Of a DNA stretch of 64,000 bases, positions 51,901-61,306 are shown piece after piece. This DNA is from Linnemannia elongata (lineage: Eukaryota; Mortierellomycota; Mortierellomycetes; Mortierellales; Mortierellaceae). The stretch is from NCBI GenBank assembly GCA_036320915.1, contig JAXBDG010000018.1:372001-436000 (forward strand), written 5' to 3'. How positions within the stretch are numbered: position 1 is the stretch's first letter; each line of letters starts with the position of its first letter. The position numbers and the translations under genes were made by a program. Under the pieces are notes generated by a model that had not been told where the DNA came from, did not search any database, and saw only the letters and a list, made by a program, of their open reading frames with translations.

Positions 51901-53025
51901 CTGTTCCCTGCTGAATGGAGCAATGACGGCTTGCTGGAAACGATCGTTGGCGATACGAGCATACTGGTCCACCGTCTTGGGCTCGAAACGACTCCGATAG
52001 CCCGGTCCGAGATATTGCGTGCGGCAGGTAATAAGCATCTTGACATCCCACTGCCCATATCGGTTAAACAGGTTGGTGGTATGCAGATTGGATGTGAGCT
52101 GGCTCTCGTCGTATCCATCACAGATCAACATGAACTGGCGGTGCCTCTTCAGCTCACGGATCTGGTCGCCCGTAAAGTCGTAAGTCCTCAATTGCTCCAC
52201 AACCAAATCCTTCTCTGGTCGTTCGAGGGACGGTAAGTTGACGAAAAGCGGGATACGACCTCCTTCCTTGTACCTCTGCCAGAGCTGGTATTCCAAGTGT
52301 CGATTGAATGTCGATTTCCCCGCTCCCGAGTCGCCAAGAATAAGCATGACTTGGGCGTTGCCGGCAATAAAGTCCTTAACCTTCTCCATGAGAGAGAACA
52401 GCTTGTCATCCGTGTCTTCGAGGCTGAGTTTGGCCATGGGGTCGATGTAAACCGCCTGCTTGTACTCGGCAATCCTTATCAACCTCAAGATGTGCAGGTC
52501 GTGCTCGTGCTTTGGGATCTCTTGGGCCTCAGCAAGAAGCGGGGAGTGTAGTTCCAGCGAGACTGGCGCGGCGTTAGGCTCAGGCGCTGCAGACTGGATG
52601 GATTCCTCAGTTTCAACGAACGTAATAGGCGTTGATGAGGCTGTCGAGGCGGGAACAGTCTCTTTGACTTTGAAGTGTCGTGAAAAACGTTTCCTGTATC
52701 CGAACTTCGACGAACGGCCTGAGGATGCGGACTTTGGACCGCTGGTGACACCTGGTCCATGATCAACGTCCACGGCAACATCCCTTGTGGTGCGATGACC
52801 AAGGGGGCTCAATAAGTTGGCAGGCCCGAGCTGAATGTTGGCCAATCCTTGAACGATAGTCGGAGTGTCACCCGACTTTAATGACACACATTCCATCGTA
52901 GTGGTGTTCTCAAGTTGAGAAAGGACACGCTGTCCATCGGCAGTTATTTCCGGATGTCTTGGAGAAGCGGAGGGAAGCGCGGGTAGAGGCGAAGACGTTT
53001 TACACTTGGGTGCCGAGGAGGTCAT
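48961..53025 (-). CDS. NLR D: short-form NACHT/pentapeptide/WD40 protein (1354 aa)
   Basis: Start MTSSAPKCKTSS at 53025, following the leader intron acceptor. It shares with NLR C the missing ARM-like region and the same join (LELHS|PLLAEAQEIPKHEHDL), so the two probably descend from one deletion. The basic N-terminal motif is SSGRSSKFGYRKRFSRHFK. Walker A GDSGAGKST is at about residues 231-239, Walker B LICDGYDE, sensor-like KMLITCRTQYL. Its post-NACHT linker is close to A, B and E (LEDQKLSENSQIALNILC), unlike C, which suggests exchange between copies. The pentapeptide repeat is slightly altered (FNGSDLRGIRVPGADMSG). Fourteen WD repeats complete it, ending CKGAAA. Intact. Confidence 0.92.
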   Translation of the reverse strand: MTSSAPKCKTSSPLPALPSASPRHPEITADGQRVLSQLENTTTMECVSLKSGDTPTIVQGLANIQLGPANLLSPLGHRTTRDVAVDVDHGPGVTSGPKSASSGRSSKFGYRKRFSRHFKVKETVPASTASSTPITFVETEESIQSAAPEPNAAPVSLELHSPLLAEAQEIPKHEHDLHILRLIRIAEYKQAVYIDPMAKLSLEDTDDKLFSLMEKVKDFIAGNAQVMLILGDSGAGKSTFNRHLEYQLWQRYKEGGRIPLFVNLPSLERPEKDLVVEQLRTYDFTGDQIRELKRHRQFMLICDGYDESQLTSNLHTTNLFNRYGQWDVKMLITCRTQYLGPGYRSRFEPKTVDQYARIANDRFQQAVIAPFSREQIEDYVEHYVSLEPRTWVKKDYMDRLEAIPNLMDLVRNPFLLALSLEALPTVMQGKANLSRLRVTRTELYDIFVRHWMVVNKRRLEDQKLSENSQIALNILCDDGFERNGILYQMELAASIFQEQDGRPVVDYSHKRDRNTWKAQFFGLDPERALLRDSSLLSRAGNQYRFVHRSVLEYFFSCTISGPTKEHDEFDPPVDSETPTTFPTIGAHPLSKRNLVVEPSIIQFLAERVRLDSGFKRELLAIIELSKADDQAAQAASNAMTILVKAGVRFNGSDLRGIRVPGADMSGGQFDSALLQESDLTGVNLTKSWIRGVDFTKAQMERVQFGELPYLKESEGVYSCTYSPDGASLAISLRDGRIKIYDTLMWKTTRTFQGHRSCIDSITYSPTGHQLLSGSDDCTVRLWDCESGSCVFVLEGHTDEVWTVAFSPSGKQVASAGKDKTVRLWDVQTGTNLSILTYHTGWVRSISYSPGGHAVVSVGYDGMIRFFDTQTGQPGEVWESRIEAVNRVAYAPGGLEIAVGYTNGELLLYSTATGKPTRNWKAHINFIAGVTFSPNSQWVATCSWDSTVAVWSAATGSVLSVYTGHSSRVFQVAFSPNGLQLASCSFDCTIRLWSVSSLGTGMDVEDGSDPLMSVLFSPDGRVLFCGTKSGTVRQYDAVSGESGLAIVCGDNPVKCLAVSPDGLRIASAGTNDNAITVWDIGTGQADFVLRSHTGKVNALVFSADSRWIATGSYDKTVRLWDARSGMLDRVLEGHTSCVVCLVFSPNSHRVLSGSRDGTVRAWDLDSGESRVVVNDGGFPERWTISSSSDGLKTASRTFLSRHVELWDKESGQLQQTLEHDDDALCFAFSSRDHWMGVGLARSVWLWNFISDKTAEGGEGRGEWRCLVRIGDIFGRVNSIAWKPDTLEFGIGCENGSLHVWRLVKTSASSDEWSAQLVWSAGNPALVASDAIFADAIGLSSVNQQLLTQRCKGAAA

Positions 53026-54909
53026 GGTTGCAGCTACAAACATCCAGTATAAATGGCGTTGGTTAGCTTTGTCTGGACACCCTTGCAGAAATGAAACACT
53101 CGTAATACTTAGTCTGCCTTCTTACCTTGCGCTGGTTTGAAGAATGACTTTGCTTCTGAAGGGTTACGGAAGAGTGGAGCGAACGAATGAATGGTGTGAG
53201 AGTGCGAAGTTATCGACAAGTGTATGTGCAACGTTAGGGAGACATGAAAGCAAGACTGCGTTTCATGACCAGATAACCATATCATGGTTGCGCATCGTTC
53301 ACCCTCCTTACCAACGAGCAGAAGTGTTCTGTTTTTGTTCTGTTTGTTTTAGCGACGGACCGGACTTGGCGGGACTTGTTGGTTTATGTAGATAAGAGAT
53401 CGGTTAGAATCGTGTTTAGCTAAAAAAACGGCTGTCAATTGCGCTTTTCGTTTGCTGTGTTCGTCCTCTCAAACTTACTGAGTGTGAACAAGGGGTCGAT
53501 TTTTATTAGTTTTTTTCTTTGTGGGTGCACTGCTGGCGAAAGAGTTATCTTGTCCTAGACATCATATGTATATCCAATGCGGAACGGGTTAGCACCACAA
53601 AGTCGACAATCAAAGAAGCAATTGGAGAGTCTCCTCGAGCCCGTGACTTTTTCATACGCTCTCTTCCTAACCTTGAGACGAGAGGGGCTAAGGTTTATTG
53701 TTTTTTGAGTGGGTCGCGACGGTGAGGGCTTCTGGTGGGTTCGATTGTTTCTGGGAAGGAGAACGTATCTATGTACGTTTCAATCATGTATAAGCTTTGT
53801 GCAACAGTCTTGTTTCCTTCCTTCATACAGCGACACATACATCGATTCAAGCCTGACAACCTGCTGAGATGGGCTTACCCCGGTACCCGTCTAGTCGAAT
53901 GGTGTTTTGTTTTTATTTGCAATGACTGTGTGCTGTGTTACTGTGTTATTGATGGTACCGAAGTAGCGAGGTGGTGAATGAACAATGGCAAGGTGAATTC
54001 ACAAAGTGAACAATGTGAATGTCGAATCGAGAAGTGTGATTAAAGAGAGAGAAAAAAGAGCTGGATGGTGGTGCAGGGGATGATGACGGGTGAAACGGAG
54101 AGAAAAGAAAAAAAAGGTCGAGCTTGGGGACTATTTGAAGTTATACCCTCGCCTTTTCGTCCCTGTCACTTGACCCTTTGTTGCATGCATGTTGCTTCAT
54201 TTATTTTTTACTTTGTTGACGCAGAGAGAGAAAAAGCGCAAAAAGCGTCAAAGAAATCAAGAGCATGGACTTCTTGAAGGAGGATCAGGGTGTAAAGTAC
54301 CTAGTTCGGTGGCAGCAGCTTGGCTTTGTTTAAGTATTCACAATTGCCGCACAAGATACATTGCCCATAGAACGGCACGCGTCTTCTTTTCAGGAACAGC
54401 GTTGGCTGCTGATCGAGCTGGGTGAAACCGGTTTGATCAACAATGAAAGGTAGTTACCGTATGTGACACAGAAAAGGTGTCTTCTAGAGTACCATGTTGC
54501 GCAGCCGGGGAGAGAGGAATCCTCTGTCTCTTGAGCCTTTTTCTCACATAATGCGCCATAGTCAATGGCGACCTGTGTTTCAAGCGCTATGACTGTTCAG
54601 AACTCTTCGACATCATCTCTGCTTAGGGCAGTCGTTATCATTCTTAGCCAGGCATGCCCAAAGCGAAATCACAAAAGATTTCCGAGCCATCTAGTCTTCA
54701 AGGCATTAATCACTTTCTCGTTTAGCGAATTGGGGAAGAGAGTGGACAAAAAAGTATAGAAGCAACTGGCCTTTGGAATTCCTTTCTTCATCTCAACAAA
54801 AACATCTCTTCTTCACTTGACTAGAACAACAGTCTTCTCCGTTCATATCCTCATTCACAAAACAACTACTCTTATCTTGACTACACCAACGACAAGACAG
54901 CAACACAGA
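53026..54909 (-). promoter_or_regulatory. Leader and promoter of NLR D, then module spacer
   Basis: Last leader intron 53125-53034 (donor CGCAAG|GTAAG, acceptor TTTGTAG, then CTGCAACC before the ATG). The outer leader contains CATCATATGTATATCCAATG at about 53560, also found in the leader of E at about 61858 and, in reverse, in A near 10230. Beyond about 54430 it is the spacer to pirin E. No gene is supported. Confidence 0.55.
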
Positions 54910-55553
54910 ATGACTGCTACTTTAACCCCTTCTCCAAATCCATTACCAAGTTGGTACTCTCTGAGGAACGATATGAAGGAGTCGGTGCCCGTGTCCGTCA
55001 ATCCATCGGACACCCTGAATTCCATAGCCACGACCCCATCCTCATGCTCAACGAGTTCCCAGTACCAGGAATTCTGGACCCGCAAATCCCACGTGCCGGA
55101 CACAAGGATGAAGCTGCCGTCAAGGTCATTGCAGGAGAGTCACACAGCCTCAAGTCTCAAATCTATACCCACACACCGAGAATGCTACTCGACTTTAAGA
55201 TATCCAAAAACCAGGCCATCACCCATACTATCCCGGAAACATACAAAAGACTCATCTACGTCCTCAACGGCATCGCATATATAGGCGACCTCGGCCACGA
55301 GACCGAGGTCAAGGCGCATCATAGCCTCCTCCTCTCCGAGGATGGTGCCAGTACTGTCAGGATCAAAGACAAAGGATGAAGAAGCGAAGTTTATACTGAG
55401 AGCGGGAGAGTCGTAGTGAGGCCCGTAATTCAGATTAGGCCGTTTGAGATGAATACAAGAGAGGAGGTTTATGAGATATATCAGGATTATTGCGAGGGCG
55501 TGAATGGGTTCGAGAAGGGAAAGACGAGAAACTCGGATGGTGCTTCAAACTAG
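54910..55553 (+). pseudogene. Pirin remnant E (central metal-binding part deleted)
   Basis: Starts MTATLTPSPNPLPS, shifts frame, then reads VLSEERYEGVGARVRQSIG and LMLNEF. It jumps directly to PQIPRAGHKDEAAVKVIAGE, missing the roughly 75 residues that hold the metal-binding His/His/His/Glu set. The C-terminal cupin then reads well: ESHSLKSQIYTHTPRMLLDF, IPETYKRLIYVLNGIAYIGD, AHHSLLLSEDG. A stop follows (RIKDKG), and the final motif FEMNTREEVYEIYQDY lies beyond it. Convergent with NLR E. Confidence 0.85.
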
Positions 55554-55768
55554 TTTGCCACTTTCTTTTACTTTTTGAATCAAACGAATCTCGGTATTAC
55601 TGCCTGGACCACATTGGAAAAAAACACGCGCATTATTCAATGAACAAAAACAAGATCTGTTATTAATCGGCGCGCCATTCTACTTCAGTAACAACTGAAA
55701 GTCTACCAACGAACATGCCTGACGTCTCCACAAGAAAAAAAAATCTGTTGTGGACTATGTAGTGTTGT

Positions 55769-58700
55769 TCAAGCGGCAGCACCCTTGCAACGCTGAGCGA
55801 GTAATTGCTGATTAGCTAAGGAGAGACCAATAGCATCGGCAAAAACGGCATCTGAGGCAGCTAAAGCAGGATTTCCAATGCTCCAAACCATCTGGGCCGA
55901 CCATGCCTCCGACGACGACGTCGACGTCTCCGCCAATCTCCACACTTGAAGGGACCCATTAATGCATCCAATGCTAAACTCCAACGTGTCAAGTTTCCAT
56001 GCAATGCTGAGGACAAGTCCAAAAATATCTCCGATACGCACCAAACACTTCCACTCTCTTTGACCTTCTCCTCCTTCTGCTATCTTTTCAGATGTAAAAT
56101 TCCAGAGCCAAACCGAGCGAGGCAAGCCTACACCCATCCATTGACTACAGGACGAAAACGCTAAACAATAAGGTTCTTCGTCGTGCTCTAGCGTTTGTTG
56201 GCTCTGCCCGCTCTCCATGTCCCAAACCTCAACATAACGGCTGTCGATGATTTTGGAGGCTGTCTTTAAGCCATCAGATGAAACCGATATTGTCCTACGT
56301 TCTGATAGGCATCCAGCATCCACAACGACTCTAGACTCACAACTCTCCAAAACCCAGGCTCGAATAATTCCATCCCATCTTCCTGACAAAATTCGACGAC
56401 TATCTGGCGAGAACGCCAAGCAGGTAACTGTCTCGGTATGGCCTTCAAGTACGTGGTCTAGTATCCCTGAGCGAGCGTCCCAAAGTCGCACTGTCTTGTC
56501 GTCACCGCCGGTGGTGATCCAGCGGCCGTCGGCGGAAAAAGCCAAAGCGTTCACTCGTTCTGTGTGTCCGCGAAGGACAAAGTCGGCTTGACCAGTTCCA
56601 GTGTTCCACACAGTGATGGCTTTGTCGTTTATTCCACCTGATGCGATTCGAAGACCGTCCGGGGAGATCGTTTGGCATCTGACAGGGTTATCTCCACAGA
56701 AAAACGCAAAACCAAGATTTCCGGATACGGCATCATACTGCCGCACAGCTCCCGAGTTGGTGCCACAAACGAGAACTCGACCGTCTGGAGAAAAAAGTAC
56801 GCTTGTCAACGGGTCGAATCCACCCTCCACATCAATACCTGCACCAAACGAGTTCACTTGCCAAAGTCGGATGGTGCAGTCAAAACTACACGAGGCAAGC
56901 TGGAGTCCGTTTGGTGAAAAGGCTAATTGGAGCACTCGAGAGCTATGGCCGGTAAAGACAGAAAGGATCGATCCTGTTGTTGCGCTCCAGACCTTCACCG
57001 TGTTGTCATGACTGCATGTGGCGACCCACTGACTTTTCGGCGAAAAGCTTACACCCGCGACTGCTTTGTCATGAGCCTTCCAAATCCTCGTTGGCTTGCC
57101 GGTAGTTGTGTTGTAGAGCAGCAAAACGCCATTATCATGCCCTACGGCAATCTCTTGGCCCCCAGGAGAGAATGAGACTGTATTCATCCTACCATTTTGG
57201 CTCTCCCAGACTTCTCCTGGCTGTCCTGTCTGTGTGTCAAAGAACCGGATCATTCCATCGTCGCCAACAGACACAACCACATGTCCATCGGGTGAGTAGG
57301 AAATGCTACGAATCCATTCAGTATGGCCGGTCAAATTGAATAAATTGGCGCCTGTCTGAACATCCCATAGCCTCACAGTCTTGTCCATTCCAGCCGAAGC
57401 AACCTGCTTGCCAGAGGGTGAAAACGCCACAGTCCACACTTCATCGGTATGCTCCTCCAGAACAAAAACGCACGACCCACTCCCGCAGTCCCACAATCGT
57501 ACTGACTTGTCCTCGCTGCCTGAAAGGAGTTGATGGCCGGTAGGCGAATAGGCAAGGCTACTGACTTCCTCCTGATGTCCTTCATAAGTGCCAGTCGTTT
57601 TCCATGTGCAGGTGTCGTAAATGTTGATGCGGCCATCTCTCAGGCCTACAGCGAGCGATTTTCCGTCAGGCGAATAGGCGCATGAGAATAGCCTTGTGTT
57701 CTCCTTCAGATACGGCATCTCCCCAAAATATACCTCCTCCATTCTCGCTCTGGTGAACTCCGCCCGTCGGATCCAGCTCTTGGTAAGGTTGACGCCCGTC
57801 AAGTCAGCCTCCTGCAACAGTGCCGAGTCGAACTGGCCGCCAGACATGTCCGCTCCAGGAACTCGAATACCCCGAAGATCAGCCCCGTTGAATCGCACTC
57901 CTGCCTTGACCAAGATCGTGATGGCGTTCGCCGCTGCTCGAGCTGCTTGGTCGTCGGTCTTGGACAGATCAATGATGGCGAGGAGCTCGTCCTTGAACCC
58001 AGAGTGTAGCTGTGCGCGCTCAGCCAGAAATTGGATAATCGAAGGTTCTGTGACAAGGTTCCTCTGAGATAGTGGGTGGGCGCTAAGGGTGGGCAAGGTG
58101 GCGGGGATTTTAGAATGGACAGGCGGACCAAATTCACCATGCTCCTTTGTGGGCCCAGAGATGGTACACGAGAAAAGGTATTCCAAGACCGAGCGATGGA
58201 CAAAGTGGTATTGGTTGCCAGCTCGACTCAGCAGACTGGAATCCCGAAGGAGCGCTCTCTCAGGATCAATGCCAAAGAATTGAGCCTTCCATGACTCCCT
58301 GTCTCTCCTAGGAGAGTAGTCAACCACAGGTCTGCCATCCTGCTCCTGGAAGATGGACGCCGCCAGCTCCATCTGGTACAGAATACCGTTGCGCTCGAAC
58401 CCGTCGTCACAGAGGATATCAAGCGCTATCTGACTGTTCTCGCTCAACTTTTGATCCTCCAGACGGCGCTTGTTAACAGCCATCCAGTGCTTCACAAAGG
58501 TATCGAACAGTTCCGTGCGGGTGACTCGAAGCCTGGAGAGATTGGTTTTTCCTTGCACAACGGTAGGAAGGGCCTCCAGTGACAGGGTAAGGAGGAAAGG
58601 GTTCCTGACCAGATCCATTAAGTTGGGGATAGCCTCTAGCCTGTCCATGTAGTCCTTCTTGACCCACGCGCGCTTCTCGAGAGGAACATAATGCTCCACA

Positions 58701-61306
58701 TAGTCTTCGATCTGTGTCCTGGAGAACGGGGCAATGACGGCTTGCTGGAAAAGATCGTTGGCGACACGAGCATATCGGTCCATCGTATTGGGCTCGAAGC
58801 GGTTCTGATAGTCCGGTCCAAGATACTGAGTACGACAAGTAATTAGCATCTTGACATTCCACTGCCCTGATTGATTGAAGAGGTTGGTGGTATGCAGATT
58901 GGATGTAAGCTGGCTCTCGTCGTATCCGTCACAGATCAATGTGAACTGGCGGTGCAGCTTCAGCTCACGGATCTGGTCCTCCAGAAAGTTGTGGGTCCTC
59001 AATTGCTCCGCAACCATATCCTTCTCAGGCTGTTCGAGGGATGGCAAGTTGATGAAAAGCGGGATGCGACCTCCTGACTTGTACTCCTTCCAGAGCTCGT
59101 GTTCCAGGCACCGGTTGAATGTCGACTTGCCCGCCCCCGAGTCGCCAATAACAAGCATGACCTGGGTGTCGCCAGCAATAAAGTCCTTAACCTTGTCCAT
59201 AAGAGGGAATAGATTGTCGTCCGTGTCTTGAAGGCTGAGTTTGGCCATGGGGTCGATGTAAACCGCCTGCTTGTACTCGGCAATCCTCATCAACTTCAAC
59301 ATGTGCAGGTCGTACTCGAGTTTTGGGATCTCTTGAACCTTAGCAAGAAGTAAGGAGGCCGTTGGCAGAGGGAGGCGTCTGTTCAGCAGGTGAGAACCAG
59401 GAAACTCGGCGATGCCACCCTTCTTCAGGTTCAGCAGCAAAGTACCAGCGCGATTCTTGATAGAGACATCTGACAGCTCTGTGATCTGGACTAGAATGGA
59501 CAAGATCCAGCACTTGACATCGAAATGCGGCTTCCAGTCAGGGCCGCTTCTGTACAGCTCACCCAGGAATTCGATGGCCTGTTGACGGACACGAACATCT
59601 CTGAGCTGGTCGAAGGCAATCTCTCCGAGCTGGCGACAGATCCCCCATTGAAAGTTGGGATTGTGGCGGCAAGGCGCCTGGCTGACGACCAGGTTGAAAT
59701 CCGAAAGCCGTCCCTGTCGAATAAAGAGAGCCGTTCCTTGCAGGGCGAGATACCACGAGCGCTTCTTCATAAAATCGAACTTGCTCTCTGATGCACGGAC
59801 AACTCCACCAGCACCAACACGAAGTGTCTCAACCACCTCAATTCCAGTGCTAACAGCTCCCACCACTCCAGTACCGATCTGTTGAAGACTCTCGATGCTT
59901 TTGAGAAGTCCCTCTGGATCCAACTTGAAAACACTCGACACTGCACTTGCTCCTGCCGCTCCCACCTTTGCATATCTCCACAACACTTGGAGCGGAGTCT
60001 CGTCATCAGGTGCATACTGGAGGGCCTGATAGGCGTAGGTAGCTTCGTACCTCTGAACGACATTATCGCTTCCCTTCAGAATGTCTAGGAGTTGCAGCAT
60101 CGGCTGGTGGTCTCGCTCACGGTTCAGATCCTTGACTTTGCCAGCCACCATCACATCAAGAACTCGTGCGAGTGACAATGTCAGATGCAAGGGATGGTCG
60201 CCCCTGGCAATGTGGGTGACTGACAGCTCCTTCGAGAGGACGGTGGCGATCCTGACTAGATCATCGTCGACAAGGTATCCAGATGGGGCACCCTCAACCA
60301 ATTGCACAAGACCTTGGAGCAGAGTGACATCCATTGCTGTTGTCTGCTCAAACTGGGAGATGAAGCAAGAAAGCAGACTGCGGTAGGTGCCACGGTTAAG
60401 GACGGGACCAAAAAGAATAATCTCGGTGACTACATCAAATGTCTTGAGTGGGTTGTCAGCGAACGCCTTGACCATCTGCTCGACAAGCCATCGATATCGG
60501 TCCTGCACGACGGGATCAATAAGCTGCACCCATCCTTTCTCCTCGTCGTCAAGGGGTGAATCCTGGAAGACATCGCTATCCAAGGTTGACTGAAACGGTC
60601 CTGGGGTCTTGGAGAGGACACTGCAGCAGTAGGCTAGCTGCGGGGTCTTGTCAACACGAGCGTGCGGCTTGGGCAGGTCGGTCTTGAAGGTGGGTTTGGC
60701 AATGTTCTTGGGGAATAAGTCCATGCGGATAGAGCCATCTGCAGCAGCAGAACTCGGTCGTACCTGGGTAGCTGGAACAGCAAGCATGACGGATGACGTT
60801 TCAACAGGATCTGTTGAGGAGTGCCGATTCGACGAGGCAGGTACAGTGTTACGGTCAAGTGTGGCAGACTGGACGCGTCCCTCAGTTCCAACAAGCGTAG
60901 CGGACGCTGAAGAGGTTGTCGAGGCGGGAGCAGTCTCTTGGACTTTGGAGTTTCTCTTGAAGAGTCGCGACAAACGTTGTCTGAATCCAAACTTTGACGA
61001 ACGGCCCGAGGATACCAACCTGGCATCGCTGGTGTCGCCTGGTCCATGATAAACGTCTGCAGCATCATCCCTTTTGGCGCGATGACCATGGGGGAGCAAC
61101 AAGTTGACAGGCCCAAGCTGAATGACTGCCGATTCTTGAGTGGTAACCGGAAGGTCACCCGACTTTGACGGCACATGTCCAAGGGATGCAGTGTGCTCGA
61201 GTTGAAAAGGGACGCGCTGTCCTTCGATGGCTAATTCCGGGCCCTTAGAAGAAATGAATGAGGGTGGGGAAGGAGAACAATTGCCTTGGGGTGGCGAGGA
61301 AGACAT
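55769..61306 (-). CDS. NLR E: longest ARM-like/NACHT/pentapeptide/WD40 protein (1845 aa)
   Basis: Start MSSSPPQGNCSP at 61306; the 24 upstream codons of the open frame fall in the leader intron. It alone has both N-terminal parts: the APASTTSSASATLVGTEG segment shared with C and D (VPAS...LIETEESIQSA), and the ARM-like region shared with A and B (KTDLPKPHARVDKT to about residue 640). It therefore looks closest to the ancestral form. Basic motif SSGRSSKFGFRQRLSRLFK (one Lys to Gln). Walker A GDSGAGKST at about residues 721-729, Walker B LICDGYDE, sensor-like KMLITCRTQYL, pentapeptide repeats and 14 WD repeats. Intact, with no introns in the CDS. Confidence 0.92.
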   Translation of the reverse strand: MSSSPPQGNCSPSPPSFISSKGPELAIEGQRVPFQLEHTASLGHVPSKSGDLPVTTQESAVIQLGPVNLLLPHGHRAKRDDAADVYHGPGDTSDARLVSSGRSSKFGFRQRLSRLFKRNSKVQETAPASTTSSASATLVGTEGRVQSATLDRNTVPASSNRHSSTDPVETSSVMLAVPATQVRPSSAAADGSIRMDLFPKNIAKPTFKTDLPKPHARVDKTPQLAYCCSVLSKTPGPFQSTLDSDVFQDSPLDDEEKGWVQLIDPVVQDRYRWLVEQMVKAFADNPLKTFDVVTEIILFGPVLNRGTYRSLLSCFISQFEQTTAMDVTLLQGLVQLVEGAPSGYLVDDDLVRIATVLSKELSVTHIARGDHPLHLTLSLARVLDVMVAGKVKDLNRERDHQPMLQLLDILKGSDNVVQRYEATYAYQALQYAPDDETPLQVLWRYAKVGAAGASAVSSVFKLDPEGLLKSIESLQQIGTGVVGAVSTGIEVVETLRVGAGGVVRASESKFDFMKKRSWYLALQGTALFIRQGRLSDFNLVVSQAPCRHNPNFQWGICRQLGEIAFDQLRDVRVRQQAIEFLGELYRSGPDWKPHFDVKCWILSILVQITELSDVSIKNRAGTLLLNLKKGGIAEFPGSHLLNRRLPLPTASLLLAKVQEIPKLEYDLHMLKLMRIAEYKQAVYIDPMAKLSLQDTDDNLFPLMDKVKDFIAGDTQVMLVIGDSGAGKSTFNRCLEHELWKEYKSGGRIPLFINLPSLEQPEKDMVAEQLRTHNFLEDQIRELKLHRQFTLICDGYDESQLTSNLHTTNLFNQSGQWNVKMLITCRTQYLGPDYQNRFEPNTMDRYARVANDLFQQAVIAPFSRTQIEDYVEHYVPLEKRAWVKKDYMDRLEAIPNLMDLVRNPFLLTLSLEALPTVVQGKTNLSRLRVTRTELFDTFVKHWMAVNKRRLEDQKLSENSQIALDILCDDGFERNGILYQMELAASIFQEQDGRPVVDYSPRRDRESWKAQFFGIDPERALLRDSSLLSRAGNQYHFVHRSVLEYLFSCTISGPTKEHGEFGPPVHSKIPATLPTLSAHPLSQRNLVTEPSIIQFLAERAQLHSGFKDELLAIIDLSKTDDQAARAAANAITILVKAGVRFNGADLRGIRVPGADMSGGQFDSALLQEADLTGVNLTKSWIRRAEFTRARMEEVYFGEMPYLKENTRLFSCAYSPDGKSLAVGLRDGRINIYDTCTWKTTGTYEGHQEEVSSLAYSPTGHQLLSGSEDKSVRLWDCGSGSCVFVLEEHTDEVWTVAFSPSGKQVASAGMDKTVRLWDVQTGANLFNLTGHTEWIRSISYSPDGHVVVSVGDDGMIRFFDTQTGQPGEVWESQNGRMNTVSFSPGGQEIAVGHDNGVLLLYNTTTGKPTRIWKAHDKAVAGVSFSPKSQWVATCSHDNTVKVWSATTGSILSVFTGHSSRVLQLAFSPNGLQLASCSFDCTIRLWQVNSFGAGIDVEGGFDPLTSVLFSPDGRVLVCGTNSGAVRQYDAVSGNLGFAFFCGDNPVRCQTISPDGLRIASGGINDKAITVWNTGTGQADFVLRGHTERVNALAFSADGRWITTGGDDKTVRLWDARSGILDHVLEGHTETVTCLAFSPDSRRILSGRWDGIIRAWVLESCESRVVVDAGCLSERRTISVSSDGLKTASKIIDSRYVEVWDMESGQSQQTLEHDEEPYCLAFSSCSQWMGVGLPRSVWLWNFTSEKIAEGGEGQREWKCLVRIGDIFGLVLSIAWKLDTLEFSIGCINGSLQVWRLAETSTSSSEAWSAQMVWSIGNPALAASDAVFADAIGLSLANQQLLAQRCKGAAA

